Positions 1 through 6,593 of a stretch of DNA of 12,639 nt are shown piece after piece. Position 1 is the stretch's first letter. Every line of letters starts with the position of its first letter. The notes beneath the pieces were generated by a model, which ran no database searches, was not told the origin of the DNA, and saw only the letters and a list, made by a program, of their open reading frames with translations. Where the stretch lies: assembly GCA_964477125.1 (NCBI GenBank), contig CAYZCZ010000024.1, positions 1-12,639 on the forward strand, in the 5' to 3' direction. Origin of the DNA: DALYDK01 sp964477125 (GTDB taxonomy: Bacteria; Patescibacteriota; Saccharimonadia; Saccharimonadales; CAIOMD01). A program made the translations under genes and the position numbers.

Positions 1-11
1 AAAAGTTATGT

Positions 12-38
12 TTGCTTTTTATTGTTTTATGTTATAGT
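12..38 (+). promoter_or_regulatory. possible sigma70-type promoter of the RRM gene
   Basis: TTGCTT at 12-17 and TATAGT at 33-38 are separated by 15 nt, which is short for a sigma70-type promoter. It would start transcription near position 45 and give a leader of about 100 nt. The call is weak because the spacing is poor and the whole region is AT-rich. No better -35/-10 pair was found before the gene. Confidence 0.25.
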
Positions 39-44
39 TAAGGT

Positions 45-98
45 GTTACATGCTGCCGTGTCAACAATATAAGTATTAAACGTTCTATGAGGGGCAGC
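45..98 (+). promoter_or_regulatory. structured 5' leader of the RRM gene
   Basis: A compact hairpin can form at 45-65. GTT-ACATG (45-52) pairs with CGTGT-AAC (57-65) with one bulged C at 62 and a CTGC loop at 53-56. The bases GCTGCC (52-57) can instead pair with GGCAGC at 93-98, and the two pairings exclude each other. Such a leader could tune expression, for instance with temperature, but this is inference from base pairing alone. Confidence 0.3.
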
Positions 99-145
99 TA
101 TTTGGTTCGCCATATACCTCAAGTAAACAGTAAAACAGGAGCTAT

Positions 146-475
146 ATGGCAATCAAGCTATTTGTAGGTGGACTACCCTACTCAGTGAATGACGACGAGC
201 TACAAGCTGCATTTGCAGTCGTAGGCACAGTCGCTTCAGCAAAAGTAATAACCGACCGCGAAACCGGCCGATCTAAAGGTTTTGGATTCGTAGAATTCGA
301 AAACGACGATGAAGGCAAAGCTGCTATTGAACAGCTAAATGGCAGTGATATGGGCGGACGCTCAATATCTGTTAGCGAAGCACGACCTAAAGAAGAAGGC
401 GGACGCCGAAACTTTAGCGGTGGCAACGGTGGCGGTGGTGGCGGAAGTTTCCGTCAACGCGAAAATCGTTACTAA
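146..475 (+). CDS. RRM-domain glycine-rich RNA-binding protein
   Basis: This 109-residue protein consists of one RNA recognition motif and a short glycine-rich tail. RNP2 (LFVGGL, residues 5-10) and RNP1 (KGFGFVEF, residues 44-51) are both intact, with the aromatic residues that stack on RNA bases at F6, F46 and F48. The RRM spans about residues 3-79. Residues 92-100 are almost all glycine, and the end is basic (RQRENRY). The layout matches the small single-RRM proteins of cyanobacteria (Rbp type) and of CPR bacteria, which bind single-stranded RNA in the cytoplasm. In cyanobacteria some are cold-induced; no such claim can be made here. The ATG at 146 has AGGAGC 4 nt upstream. The gene stands alone and converges on the ribosomal operon across a shared terminator. 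Its RNA targets are unknown. Confidence 0.93.
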   Translation: MAIKLFVGGLPYSVNDDELQAAFAVVGTVASAKVITDRETGRSKGFGFVEFENDDEGKAAIEQLNGSDMGGRSISVSEARPKEEGGRRNFSGGNGGGGGGSFRQRENRY

Positions 476-492
476 TTTCTAGTATAACTAGT

Positions 493-522
493 AAAAAATC
501 CCGGAATTATCCGGGATTTTTT
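493..522. terminator. bidirectional intrinsic terminator between the RRM gene and rplO
   Basis: A perfect 12-bp inverted repeat, AAAAAATCCCGG (493-504) and CCGGGATTTTTT (511-522), surrounds a 6-nt loop. The G/C core is followed by six T on both strands, so it can stop the RRM transcript (stop codon ends at 475) and the ribosomal operon transcript (stop codon begins at 542 on the minus strand). It marks the end of the ribosomal operon immediately after rplO. Confidence 0.92.
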
Positions 523-539
523 AATTACTATAAGATATT

Positions 540-1004
540 CTACTTATCAGTTTTAGTACTAGTCCTAGCTATTCTGGCTACTTCAGTAAAAGTGCCGCCG
601 GCTTTTTGAATTGCTTCTTTAGCATTTTCACTTGCACCTTGTAAAACAACATCTACTTTAGATGTTAGTTCGCCTTTTAGAACGATCTTAACTTTTACGT
701 AAGGGCTTGTTACTAAACCTTTATCGTACAAAGTAAAATTATCAACCGAACCTTTAAAATCGTTTAGCTGTGCTGTATAAACATTTTCAGCTTTTGGTAA
801 ATGGCTTGTAAAACCACGTAGTTTTGGTGCACGCATCATAAGTGGAGTCTGACCACCTTCAAAACCAGGTCGTCTTTTACCACCCGTACGAGAACTTTGG
901 CCTTTTGTGCCACGACCAGCAGTTTTTCCTTGACCGGCACTAATACCACGACCGACTCTTTTTGGAGTTTTTTTCTTATCTGTTTGTAATTCGTGATATT
1001 TCAT
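540..1004 (-). CDS. rplO: 50S ribosomal protein L15 (uL15)
   Basis: This is a 154-residue protein; the E. coli form has 144. The N-terminal glycine/arginine-rich extension that threads into 23S rRNA is clear: KRVGRGISAGQGKTAGRGTKG at about residues 15-35, followed by SRTGGKRRPGFEGGQTPL. The globular C-terminal half ends in a polar tail (TSTKTDK). L15 is a late-assembling large-subunit protein. The ATG lies in a TAATG overlap with the rpsE stop codon and has a near-perfect Shine-Dalgarno (TAAGGAGG) inside the S5 coding tail, so translation is probably coupled. It is the last gene of the operon: a terminator follows within 20 nt, and secY, the usual next gene, is absent. Stop codon is TAG. Confidence 0.97.
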   Translation of the reverse strand: MKYHELQTDKKKTPKRVGRGISAGQGKTAGRGTKGQSSRTGGKRRPGFEGGQTPLMMRAPKLRGFTSHLPKAENVYTAQLNDFKGSVDNFTLYDKGLVTSPYVKVKIVLKGELTSKVDVVLQGASENAKEAIQKAGGTFTEVARIARTSTKTDK

Positions 1005-1452
1005 TATTTAGCCTCCTTAGCAACCTTAGCTTTTGCTGGAGCCTTTTTAGCAACTTGAGTAGCTACTACTGGTTCAGAAGTAACAGGGGCTGACTTAANN
1101 NNNNNNNNNNNNNNNNNNNNNNNNNNNNNNNNNNNNNNNNNNNNNNNNNNNNNNNNNNNNNNNNNNNNNNNNNNNNNNNNNNNNNNNNNNNNNNNNNNAT
1201 ATCAAACATATTCTTTTTGGCAGAATCTACAGCTTTAGCAACAGCTGAAGTAACATCTGCACCCTTTGCAATACCGATTCCTAATTTACCTTTTTTATCA
1301 CCAAGCACAACTAACGCTCGGAACCTAAAACGACGTCCACCCTTAACTACACGAGCAACCCTATCAATATTGATTACTCGTTCTTCGTATAGTTTTTCTT
1401 CCTTAGGTTGATCGCGATTATTACGATTTCGATTATCTTTATTACGGTCCAT
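1004..1452 (-). CDS. rpsE: 30S ribosomal protein S5 (uS5), interrupted by an assembly gap
   Basis: S5 lies at the mRNA entry side of the 30S subunit and affects decoding fidelity. Residues 1-84 are readable before the N run: a polar Arg/Asn-rich N-terminus (about 20 residues), then the S5 N-terminal domain with VVKGGRRFRFRALVVLGDKKG and GIAKGADV. After the gap, a second frame encodes 30 residues rich in Ala, Lys and Val (ending KVAKEAK) and stops with TAA overlapping the rplO ATG as TAATG. The two parts are not in frame across exactly 100 N, and the whole conserved C-terminal domain (about 80 residues) is missing, so the true gap must be longer. Reading straight through the Ns gives a false end (LSQPLLLLNQ, stop at 1066). 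The tail could instead belong to an L30 gene hidden in the gap, but direct S5-L15 adjacency is more likely. Confidence 0.9.
1099..1198. other. assembly gap (100 N)
   Basis: There are exactly 100 unknown bases inside rpsE. The round number is typical of a scaffold gap of unknown size. The coding frames flanking it require a true length of 3n+2, which 100 is not. The missing S5 domain suggests roughly 230-290 nt. Confidence 0.95.
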
Positions 1453-1454
1453 AA

Positions 1455-1808
1455 TTAAAACTCCAGCCCTTCTGCGCGTGCAGCATCTGCTAACGCTTTA
1501 ATACGGCCATGATACAGCCTACCATTGCGGTCAAACACAACTTTGCTAATTTTTGCTTTCTTAGCATTTTTAGCAATTTGCGTACCTATAACTACGGCTT
1601 TTTCGCTTAAATTACCAGTTAGTTTTTGGCCAACTGTCGTAGCTGAAACCAAAGTTGAAGATTTCTCATCATCTATGATTTGAGCGCTAATGTGTAAATT
1701 GGTAATACTTACCGTTAACCTTGGGCGCTTAGCTGTTCCGTGTACAGTTGAACGAACACGATTCTTACGGAGAGCCAAATTCTGATTTTTCTTGATTAGT
1801 CTATTCAT
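1455..1808 (-). CDS. rplR: 50S ribosomal protein L18 (uL18)
   Basis: This is a 117-residue protein, the same length as E. coli L18. It binds 5S rRNA together with L5 and helps dock it in the central protuberance. The basic N-terminus (RLIKKNQNLALRKNRVR, residues 3-19) and the family's hallmark C-terminus (FDRNGRLYHGRIKALADAAR, then EGLEF) are both present. The ATG at 1808 has AGGAG shortly upstream in the 14-nt gap after rplF. It is followed after 2 nt by rpsE. Confidence 0.97.
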   Translation of the reverse strand: MNRLIKKNQNLALRKNRVRSTVHGTAKRPRLTVSITNLHISAQIIDDEKSSTLVSATTVGQKLTGNLSEKAVVIGTQIAKNAKKAKISKVVFDRNGRLYHGRIKALADAARAEGLEF

Positions 1809-1822
1809 ATACTACTCCTGCA

Positions 1823-2359
1823 TTAATCCTTACCCGACTTACCGCTCTTGCGAATAATTCGTTCATCAACGTATTTAATACCCTTACCTTTGTATGGTTC
1901 AGGCTTTTTAAAGGACCTAATTTCGGCAGCAACTTGACCTACTTGCTGTTTGCTAATGCCCGAAACAGTAATTGTATTCTGTTCGGCTACAACTTTAACG
2001 GTTGTTGGTGGTTGAAAAATAATATCATGGCTAAATCCAAGTTGCATTTTTAGCTTTTGGCCTTCCATGTTGGCCCTATAACCAACACCGTTAATTTCCA
2101 ACTTCTTTTCAAAACCAGTCGTTACCCCAATAACCATATTGTTTATTAAAGCACGCATTAAACCATGCTTAGCACGGTGTTCACTTTCGTCGGTTGCTCG
2201 GCTTACGAGAACTTCAGAACCCTCTAGAGTAACACTTATACCGGGTTGCATGGCTTGAGTTAAGGTGCCTTTAGGGCCCGTAACTGTAACCAAAGCATCG
2301 TCGACAGTGATTGTCACACCGCTGGGGATTTGGATGGGTAGTTTTCCTACTCGACTCAC
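1823..2359 (-). CDS. rplF: 50S ribosomal protein L6 (uL6)
   Basis: This is a 178-residue protein (E. coli 177), made of the two repeated alpha/beta domains typical of L6. It begins MSRVGKLPIQIPSGV. The signature PEPYKGKGIKYVDE near residues 153-166 is the conserved 23S rRNA-binding segment close to the sarcin-ricin loop and factor-binding site. The start codon is GTG with AAGGAA upstream; this is one of the few non-ATG starts in the operon. It lies 17 nt downstream of rpsH and 14 nt upstream of rplR. Confidence 0.97.
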   Translation of the reverse strand: MSRVGKLPIQIPSGVTITVDDALVTVTGPKGTLTQAMQPGISVTLEGSEVLVSRATDESEHRAKHGLMRALINNMVIGVTTGFEKKLEINGVGYRANMEGQKLKMQLGFSHDIIFQPPTTVKVVAEQNTITVSGISKQQVGQVAAEIRSFKKPEPYKGKGIKYVDERIIRKSGKSGKD

Positions 2360-2376
2360 TTTATTCCTTCTTCCTA

Positions 2377-2772
2377 TTAATAAACTTTACAAATTAATTC
2401 ACCGCCAAGACCAGCTTGTTTTGCTTGTGCGCCATTCATAATGCCTTTGCTGGTTGATACAACCACCATCCCACGACCATACTTAACGGTAGGAATAGCT
2501 TTAGCAGGTGCATACATTCGACGTCCCGGAGTGCTTAATCTTTTAATTTCGGTAATCCTAGCATTAGTATCTTTTTCATTAATAGTAATTACTAAAGTCT
2601 TAAAGCCATTATCACCTTTTGTTTCCACCTTACTTAAAAAGCCTGATTTTGCCAATACCTCAGCAACGGTTTGCTTTATATTGCTATGAGGCAACGACAC
2701 TTCATTCTTTTGGACAGCTATAGCGTTACGGATACGAGTAAGCATGTCTGCGATTGGGTCTGTAGATACCAT
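2377..2772 (-). CDS. rpsH: 30S ribosomal protein S8 (uS8)
   Basis: With the ATG at 2772 this is a 131-residue protein (E. coli 130) starting MVSTDPIADMLTRIRNA, the usual S8 beginning. The C-terminus GGELICKVY matches the family signature. S8 binds helix 21 of 16S rRNA early in 30S assembly; in E. coli it also represses the spc operon by binding near the rplE start. An in-frame TTG at 2796 would add eight residues and overlap the rpsN stop. I rejected it because the ATG at 2772 has a strong AGGAAAGGAG ribosome binding site directly upstream and gives the family's normal N-terminus. Confidence 0.97.
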   Translation of the reverse strand: MVSTDPIADMLTRIRNAIAVQKNEVSLPHSNIKQTVAEVLAKSGFLSKVETKGDNGFKTLVITINEKDTNARITEIKRLSTPGRRMYAPAKAIPTVKYGRGMVVVSTSKGIMNGAQAKQAGLGGELICKVY

Positions 2773-2789
2773 ATTTCTTACTCCTTTCC

Positions 2790-3059
2790 TTACCAACTGG
2801 CCTTAGTTATACCGGGGATTTCCCCTTTTGATGCATGTTCACGAAATGACAAACGGCTTAAGCCAAATTGTCGCATGTAAGCGCGAGGACGACCAGTCTC
2901 ACTGCATCTATTTTTTAATCTAGTTGGGCTTGAGTTGCGTGGCAACTTAGCCAAACCTTCGCTGTCGCCAAGTTTTTTCATCTCAGCTCGCTGTTCAGCA
3001 TATTTTGCATGCATTGCATGACGCTTTTTATCACGTGCAATGATAGATTTCTTTGCCAT
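2790..3059 (-). CDS. rpsN: 30S ribosomal protein S14, zinc-free form (uS14)
   Basis: This is an 89-residue protein. The end (NRCSETGRPRAYMRQFGLSR, then GEIPGITKASW) is diagnostic of S14. It is the longer type without the CXXC zinc pair: only one Cys is present, in the NRC segment. The N-terminal arm is about 12 residues shorter than in E. coli (101 residues). S14 sits in the 30S head and contacts S3, S10 and S19. It lies 5 nt after rplE and 17 nt before rpsH, the standard spc order. Confidence 0.97.
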   Translation of the reverse strand: MAKKSIIARDKKRHAMHAKYAEQRAEMKKLGDSEGLAKLPRNSSPTRLKNRCSETGRPRAYMRQFGLSRLSFREHASKGEIPGITKASW

Positions 3060-3064
3060 ACTAC

Positions 3065-3643
3065 TTACGCCTTCCTTTCTTTCTCAAACGGCATGCCGAA
3101 TTTGGTTAATAGTGCCTTACTTGCTTCAACAGATCCTGAATTAGCTATTACAAAGTTTATTTGCATACCATGAAGCACAGTTGTCTCCTCAAAAGTTAGC
3201 TCAGGAAAAACACTTTGGTCTTTTAGACCTAAACTATAGTTTCCTTGCTTATCAAAAGCTGTAGCGGAAACTCCACGAAAATCACGAAGCCTAGGCAATA
3301 CAATAGTTATAAGCTTATCGGCAAATTCGTACATTTTTTCACCTCTAAGAGTAACCTTAAGCCCAATTTTGTTTCCTTCACGTAATTTAAAACTCGCTAT
3401 ATTCACCTTAGATAAAGTAACGATTGGCTTTTGCCCAGATATTTTAGTTAAAGTATTGGTAGCAACTTCCATTAGTTTTTTATCATCTTTGGCCTTACCC
3501 AAACCAACATTGATAACAATCTTTTCTAATTTTGGAACATTATTAACGTTTGGGCGTTTAAGCTCTTTCTTAAGTTCAACTTTATAAGAAGTATTATATG
3601 CATCCAAGAAACGGACAGTACTTGCTGTAGTTTTAGTAGCCAT
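3065..3643 (-). CDS. rplE: 50S ribosomal protein L5 (uL5)
   Basis: This is a 192-residue protein (E. coli 179); the extra length is mainly an N-terminal extension (MATKTTASTVRFLDA). Recognisable blocks include VPKLEKIVINVGLGKAKDD, the segment ISGQKPIVTLSK, and LPRLRDFRGVSATAFDKQGN. L5 binds 5S rRNA and forms part of the intersubunit bridge to S13. The start overlaps the rplX stop as TAATG, which suggests coupled translation, and rpsN follows after 5 nt. Confidence 0.97.
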   Translation of the reverse strand: MATKTTASTVRFLDAYNTSYKVELKKELKRPNVNNVPKLEKIVINVGLGKAKDDKKLMEVATNTLTKISGQKPIVTLSKVNIASFKLREGNKIGLKVTLRGEKMYEFADKLITIVLPRLRDFRGVSATAFDKQGNYSLGLKDQSVFPELTFEETTVLHGMQINFVIANSGSVEASKALLTKFGMPFEKERKA

Positions 3644-3981
3644 TACTTGATCTCCTTCTTATTACTTGCAAAAACACGCACCTTCTTACCTTCTTTGTCC
3701 AACTGATAGGCGACTCGGGTAGGTTTTTTAGAAGTTGGCTCTACTATACCTACTTTAGATACCCATATTGGTTTAGTAACTTCAATAATTCCACCCTGAG
3801 GATACTTGCTATTAGGCTTAACATGCTTTTTAACAATATTGATTCCTTCAACTGTAACCTTGTTTTCTGCTGGATGAACTGCAGTGATTACACCACTTTT
3901 ACCCTTTTCTTTCCCAGAAAGAACAGCTACGGTGTCACCTTTTTTTAATCTTATCTTATATATGCTTGGTGAATTTGTCAT
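3643..3981 (-). CDS. rplX: 50S ribosomal protein L24 (uL24)
   Basis: This is a 112-residue protein (E. coli 104) with an N-terminal KOW motif: LKKGDTVAVLSGKEKGKSGVI at about residues 13-33. L24 is one of the first proteins to bind 23S rRNA and nucleates 50S assembly; it later lies near the peptide exit tunnel. A glycine/proline turn (PNSKYPQGGIIE) and a conserved VTKPIWVSKVGIVEP block follow. It overlaps its neighbours rplN and rplE by one base on each side (TAATG at both junctions). Confidence 0.96.
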   Translation of the reverse strand: MTNSPSIYKIRLKKGDTVAVLSGKEKGKSGVITAVHPAENKVTVEGINIVKKHVKPNSKYPQGGIIEVTKPIWVSKVGIVEPTSKKPTRVAYQLDKEGKKVRVFASNKKEIK

Positions 3982-4349
3982 TATAGGACCTCCGGCGCAA
4001 GGCTTATTATTTTGGCATATCCCAAATCACGAAGTTCACGGGGCACTGGGCCAAAAATACGAGTTGCTTTTGGTAATTTATCATCACCAATAATAACAGC
4101 GGCATTATCATCAAACTTAATTGTCGAACCATCTTTACGCTTGATTGTATTCGTTGTTCGCACAACAACTGCTTTAATAACTTGTTTTTTCTTCACATTA
4201 CCGCTGGGGTTGGCGGCCTTTACGGTAGCTACAATTATATCGCCAACACGAGCATAGCGCTTACGGGTTCCGCCAAGAACTCGAATGCACAATATCTCTT
4301 TTGCACCGCTGTTGTCACATACGGATAATCTTGATTCTTGCTGGATCAT
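3981..4349 (-). CDS. rplN: 50S ribosomal protein L14 (uL14)
   Basis: This is a 122-residue protein of standard length. It begins MIQQESRLSVCDNSGAKE and contains the L14 signature ARVGDIIVATVKAANPSG at about residues 33-50, plus the conserved VVRTTNTIKRKDGS and GDDKLPKATRIFGPV segments. L14 forms intersubunit bridges with 16S rRNA and is the binding site of the ribosome silencing factor RsfS in other bacteria. The start overlaps the rpsQ stop and the stop overlaps the rplX start, both as TAATG. Confidence 0.97.
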   Translation of the reverse strand: MIQQESRLSVCDNSGAKEILCIRVLGGTRKRYARVGDIIVATVKAANPSGNVKKKQVIKAVVVRTTNTIKRKDGSTIKFDDNAAVIIGDDKLPKATRIFGPVPRELRDLGYAKIISLAPEVL

Positions 4350-4624
4350 TACGCATTTTCCTCTTCGGTTTCAACGTGCTTAATCTGAGCAGTTTCCAAA
4401 ACCGTATCTAGCTTAAAATGTTTACGAGCTGAAATTGGCCTTGTTTCAGATATTTGTACCTTATCACCAGCCTGGGCTTCATTCTTTTCATCGTGAGCCA
4501 TAAATTTGCTTGTCACATAATATTGCTTTTTATAAATTGGGTGAGTTTTCCGCGTTCGGACGGCAACAACAATAGTTTTATCGCCCTTAGCTGAGGATAC
4601 TACACCGGTAATACTGCGAGCCAT
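4349..4624 (-). CDS. rpsQ: 30S ribosomal protein S17 (uS17)
   Basis: This is a 91-residue OB-fold protein (E. coli 84). It starts MARSITGVVSSAKGDKTIVV and keeps the conserved KTHPIYKK and GDKVQISETRPISARKHF blocks. An acidic C-terminal tail (VETEEENA) is added. S17 is a primary 16S rRNA-binding protein of the 30S body. It lies 1 nt after rpmC and overlaps rplN by one base. Confidence 0.96.
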   Translation of the reverse strand: MARSITGVVSSAKGDKTIVVAVRTRKTHPIYKKQYYVTSKFMAHDEKNEAQAGDKVQISETRPISARKHFKLDTVLETAQIKHVETEEENA

Positions 4625-4625
4625 A

Positions 4626-4862
4626 CTATTTCTCCTCCTCGCCCTTGGTGCTAAGGGCGGTTAATGTACGTGCTAGTTCGCGACGTTTTTGGCCAGTTAC
4701 TTTGAAGTTTTGTACTTCGCCGGCTATGGTTGCACGCTTTAAACTAACAATTTCTTCACGAATTTCGACAGCCTTTTTGCTTAGGTCGGCTTTTGATAAA
4801 GCAGACAAATCAGCATATGAGACAGTCTTGACGGGTTGTGGTGCTTGTGGTTTTTTAGCCAT
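4626..4862 (-). CDS. rpmC: 50S ribosomal protein L29 (uL29)
   Basis: This is a 78-residue protein; E. coli L29 has 63. About 15-20 extra residues form a Pro/Gln/Lys-rich N-terminal extension (MAKKPQAPQPVKTVSYADLS). The helical core includes a leucine/lysine helix, then GEVQNFKVTGQKRRELARTLTALS, which matches the family's second helix, and a short acidic-basic tail. L29 is an exit-tunnel protein that helps dock SRP and trigger factor next to L23. It sits between rplP and rpsQ with 5-nt and 1-nt gaps. Stop codon is TAG. Confidence 0.94.
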   Translation of the reverse strand: MAKKPQAPQPVKTVSYADLSALSKADLSKKAVEIREEIVSLKRATIAGEVQNFKVTGQKRRELARTLTALSTKGEEEK

Positions 4863-4867
4863 AATAC

Positions 4868-5284
4868 TTACACGTCTCCTTCGCGTTTAATAAACTTGGT
4901 TTTAACTGGTAGCTTATGGGCTGCAAGGCGCATAGCTTCCCGGGCAATTTCTTCAGTAACGCCTTCCATTTCAAATAAAACGGTTCCTGGCTTTACCTTA
5001 GCAACAAAAAACTCTGGATTACCTTTACCACTACCCATCTTCACGTCTTGTGGTTTACGAGTTACTGGAGTGTGTGGGAAAATACGAATCCAAATTTTAC
5101 CACCACGCTTTATATAGCGGGTCATAGCCTGACGAGCAGATTCAATTTGTCGCGATGTAATGCGTTCATGTCCTTGAGATTGAATAGCATATTGGCCAAA
5201 GGCAATATTTTCACCGCGTGTAGCTTTGCCACGTATTCTGCCCTTGAACACCTTACGATGCTTCATTTTGTTAGGGAGTAACAT
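4868..5284 (-). CDS. rplP: 50S ribosomal protein L16 (uL16)
   Basis: This is a 138-residue protein (E. coli 136) beginning MLLPNKMKHRKVFKGRIRGK. It keeps the signatures SARQAMTRYIKRGGKIWIRIFP and KMGSGKGNPEFFVAKVKPG. L16 binds near the A-site and 5S rRNA and is a late-assembling 50S protein. Lysine occupies residue 82, aligned with E. coli Arg81, the arginine hydroxylated by YcfD/RoxA, so that modification cannot occur in the same form. The start codon has a strong GGGGAGGT ribosome binding site that overlaps the end of rpsC. Confidence 0.97.
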   Translation of the reverse strand: MLLPNKMKHRKVFKGRIRGKATRGENIAFGQYAIQSQGHERITSRQIESARQAMTRYIKRGGKIWIRIFPHTPVTRKPQDVKMGSGKGNPEFFVAKVKPGTVLFEMEGVTEEIAREAMRLAAHKLPVKTKFIKREGDV

Positions 5285-5285
5285 A

Positions 5286-5915
5286 TTAGCTTACCTCCCC
5301 TTTATATATCCATACTTTTACGCCAATTATTCCTGCTAAAGTCTTCGCTCGAACATAGCCGTAGTCAATATCAGCACGCAAGGTATGTAGTGGAACACTA
5401 CCTTGAATTTCTTTTTCCCTACGAGACATCTCAGCTCCGTTTAAACGGCCTGCTACTTCTATACGGATACCTTTGGCACCTGCACGCATAGTAGCACCTG
5501 ATGTGCTTTTAATTGCTCGCCTAAAGGCGATACGCCTTTCAAGTTGGTTAGCAATATTTTCTGCTACTAGCTTTGCATGAAGCTCAGGCTTTTTAACTTC
5601 TTCGATATTTACCCGTACTTGTGAGCCATAAATCTTTTCAAATGCAGCTTTTAATTCTTGAGCACCAACACCGCCTCGTCCAATTACAACACCTGCTTTT
5701 GCAGTAAAGATTGTAACGGTTACAAGATTAGGTGATCGCTCTATATCAACACGATTGATAGCTCCCCGTGAACCTATTTTAGTATCTATTAGTCGTCTAA
5801 CGGCTAAATCTTGGGTTAGAGCGGCTCGAAAGTCTTTTTTACTAGCGAACCACTTGCTACGCCAATCTTTATTAACCTGTAGACGCATGCTAATAGGATT
5901 AACTTTTTGTCCCAT
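5286..5915 (-). CDS. rpsC: 30S ribosomal protein S3 (uS3)
   Basis: This is a 209-residue protein (E. coli 233); the C-terminal tail after the conserved core is short. It starts MGQKVNPISMRLQVNKDW. A type II KH domain follows, with its GXXG loop (GRGG) at residues 79-82. The C-terminal S3 domain contains KGIRIEVAGRLNGAEMSRRE and ends YGYVRAKTLAGIIGVKVWIY. S3 lines the mRNA entry channel in the 30S head and has mRNA helicase activity together with S4 and S5. It overlaps rplV by TAATG, and rplP follows after 1 nt. Confidence 0.97.
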   Translation of the reverse strand: MGQKVNPISMRLQVNKDWRSKWFASKKDFRAALTQDLAVRRLIDTKIGSRGAINRVDIERSPNLVTVTIFTAKAGVVIGRGGVGAQELKAAFEKIYGSQVRVNIEEVKKPELHAKLVAENIANQLERRIAFRRAIKSTSGATMRAGAKGIRIEVAGRLNGAEMSRREKEIQGSVPLHTLRADIDYGYVRAKTLAGIIGVKVWIYKGEVS

Positions 5916-6307
5916 TATTTTGTCTCCTTCTTGGCTGGTTTAGCTACTTTTTCACTTACTTTCTTAGCAACTCTTAGTTCACCGTCAACAACTACACGTA
6001 TATGGCTAGTTCGACGTTGGAAAGGTAGGGCTCGGCCACGGGCAGCGGGGCGGAATCTTTTTAGACGTGGGCCAGGGCTAACACTAATTTCTACAATCTT
6101 CAAAGTATCTGGTTTAAAGTTATGGTTGTGTTCGGCATTTGCCTTTGCACTAGATACAGCCTTTAAGACTGGTTCGGCACTACGCCTAGGTGTATGTTCT
6201 AAAATAACTAGCGCATCAGCTACAGTTCGGCCTCGAACCAAGGAAGCTACTACACCCACCTTGCGTGGACTCATACGAACACCTTTTGCTATTGCTTGTA
6301 CAGGCAT
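5915..6307 (-). CDS. rplV: 50S ribosomal protein L22 (uL22)
   Basis: This is a 130-residue protein (E. coli 110); the extra length is a Lys/Ala-rich C-terminal tail (VSEKVAKPAKKETK). The N-terminal RMSPRKVGVVASLVRG block is typical. The long beta-hairpin that reaches into the exit tunnel is represented by SPGPRLKRFRPAARGRALPF at about residues 77-96, followed by RRTSHIRVVVDGE. It lies 14 nt after rpsS and overlaps rpsC by one base. Confidence 0.97.
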   Translation of the reverse strand: MPVQAIAKGVRMSPRKVGVVASLVRGRTVADALVILEHTPRRSAEPVLKAVSSAKANAEHNHNFKPDTLKIVEISVSPGPRLKRFRPAARGRALPFQRRTSHIRVVVDGELRVAKKVSEKVAKPAKKETK

Positions 6308-6321
6308 GTTCTTATACTCCC

Positions 6322-6591
6322 TTATTTCTTAGCTAACTTTCCGCCATGTGAGCGGAACTTACGGGTTGGTGAAAATTCACCCAATTTATGACCAACCATA
6401 TTTTCAGTAACAAAAACAGGTACATGCACTCGACCGTTGTGCACTGCAATTGTCTTACCTACAAAATCTGGTGAAATAGTTGAAGCTCGTGCCCATGTTT
6501 TTACAATGGTACGATCTTCGGGCCCTACAGCCGCCACTTTCTTAGCAAGCTTAGGGTCGATAAATGGGCCTTTCTTTAGTGATCGACTCAT
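6322..6591 (-). CDS. rpsS: 30S ribosomal protein S19 (uS19)
   Basis: This is an 89-residue protein (E. coli 92) beginning MSRSLKKGPFIDPKLAKK. The conserved HNGRVHVPVFVTENMVGHKLGEFSPTRKF segment spans about residues 51-79. S19 binds the 30S head with S13, near the A-site finger of 23S rRNA. It lies 2 nt after rplB and 14 nt before rplV. Confidence 0.97.
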   Translation of the reverse strand: MSRSLKKGPFIDPKLAKKVAAVGPEDRTIVKTWARASTISPDFVGKTIAVHNGRVHVPVFVTENMVGHKLGEFSPTRKFRSHGGKLAKK

Positions 6592-6593
6592 GA

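Noticed and set aside
87..167. A 26-codon upstream reading frame (ATG at 87) overlapping the RRM gene start.
   Set aside because: It has no ribosome binding site and no recognisable peptide, and it overlaps the well-supported RRM start. A chance frame is more likely.
1066..1452. A continuous 128-residue S5 frame read through the Ns.
   Set aside because: Its end (LSQPLLLLNQ) is out of frame with the true S5 tail, which lies in another frame and stops at the rplO start.
2773..2796. TTG start for rpsH at 2796.
   Set aside because: It adds eight non-conserved residues and overlaps rpsN; the ATG at 2772 has a strong ribosome binding site and gives the normal S8 N-terminus.
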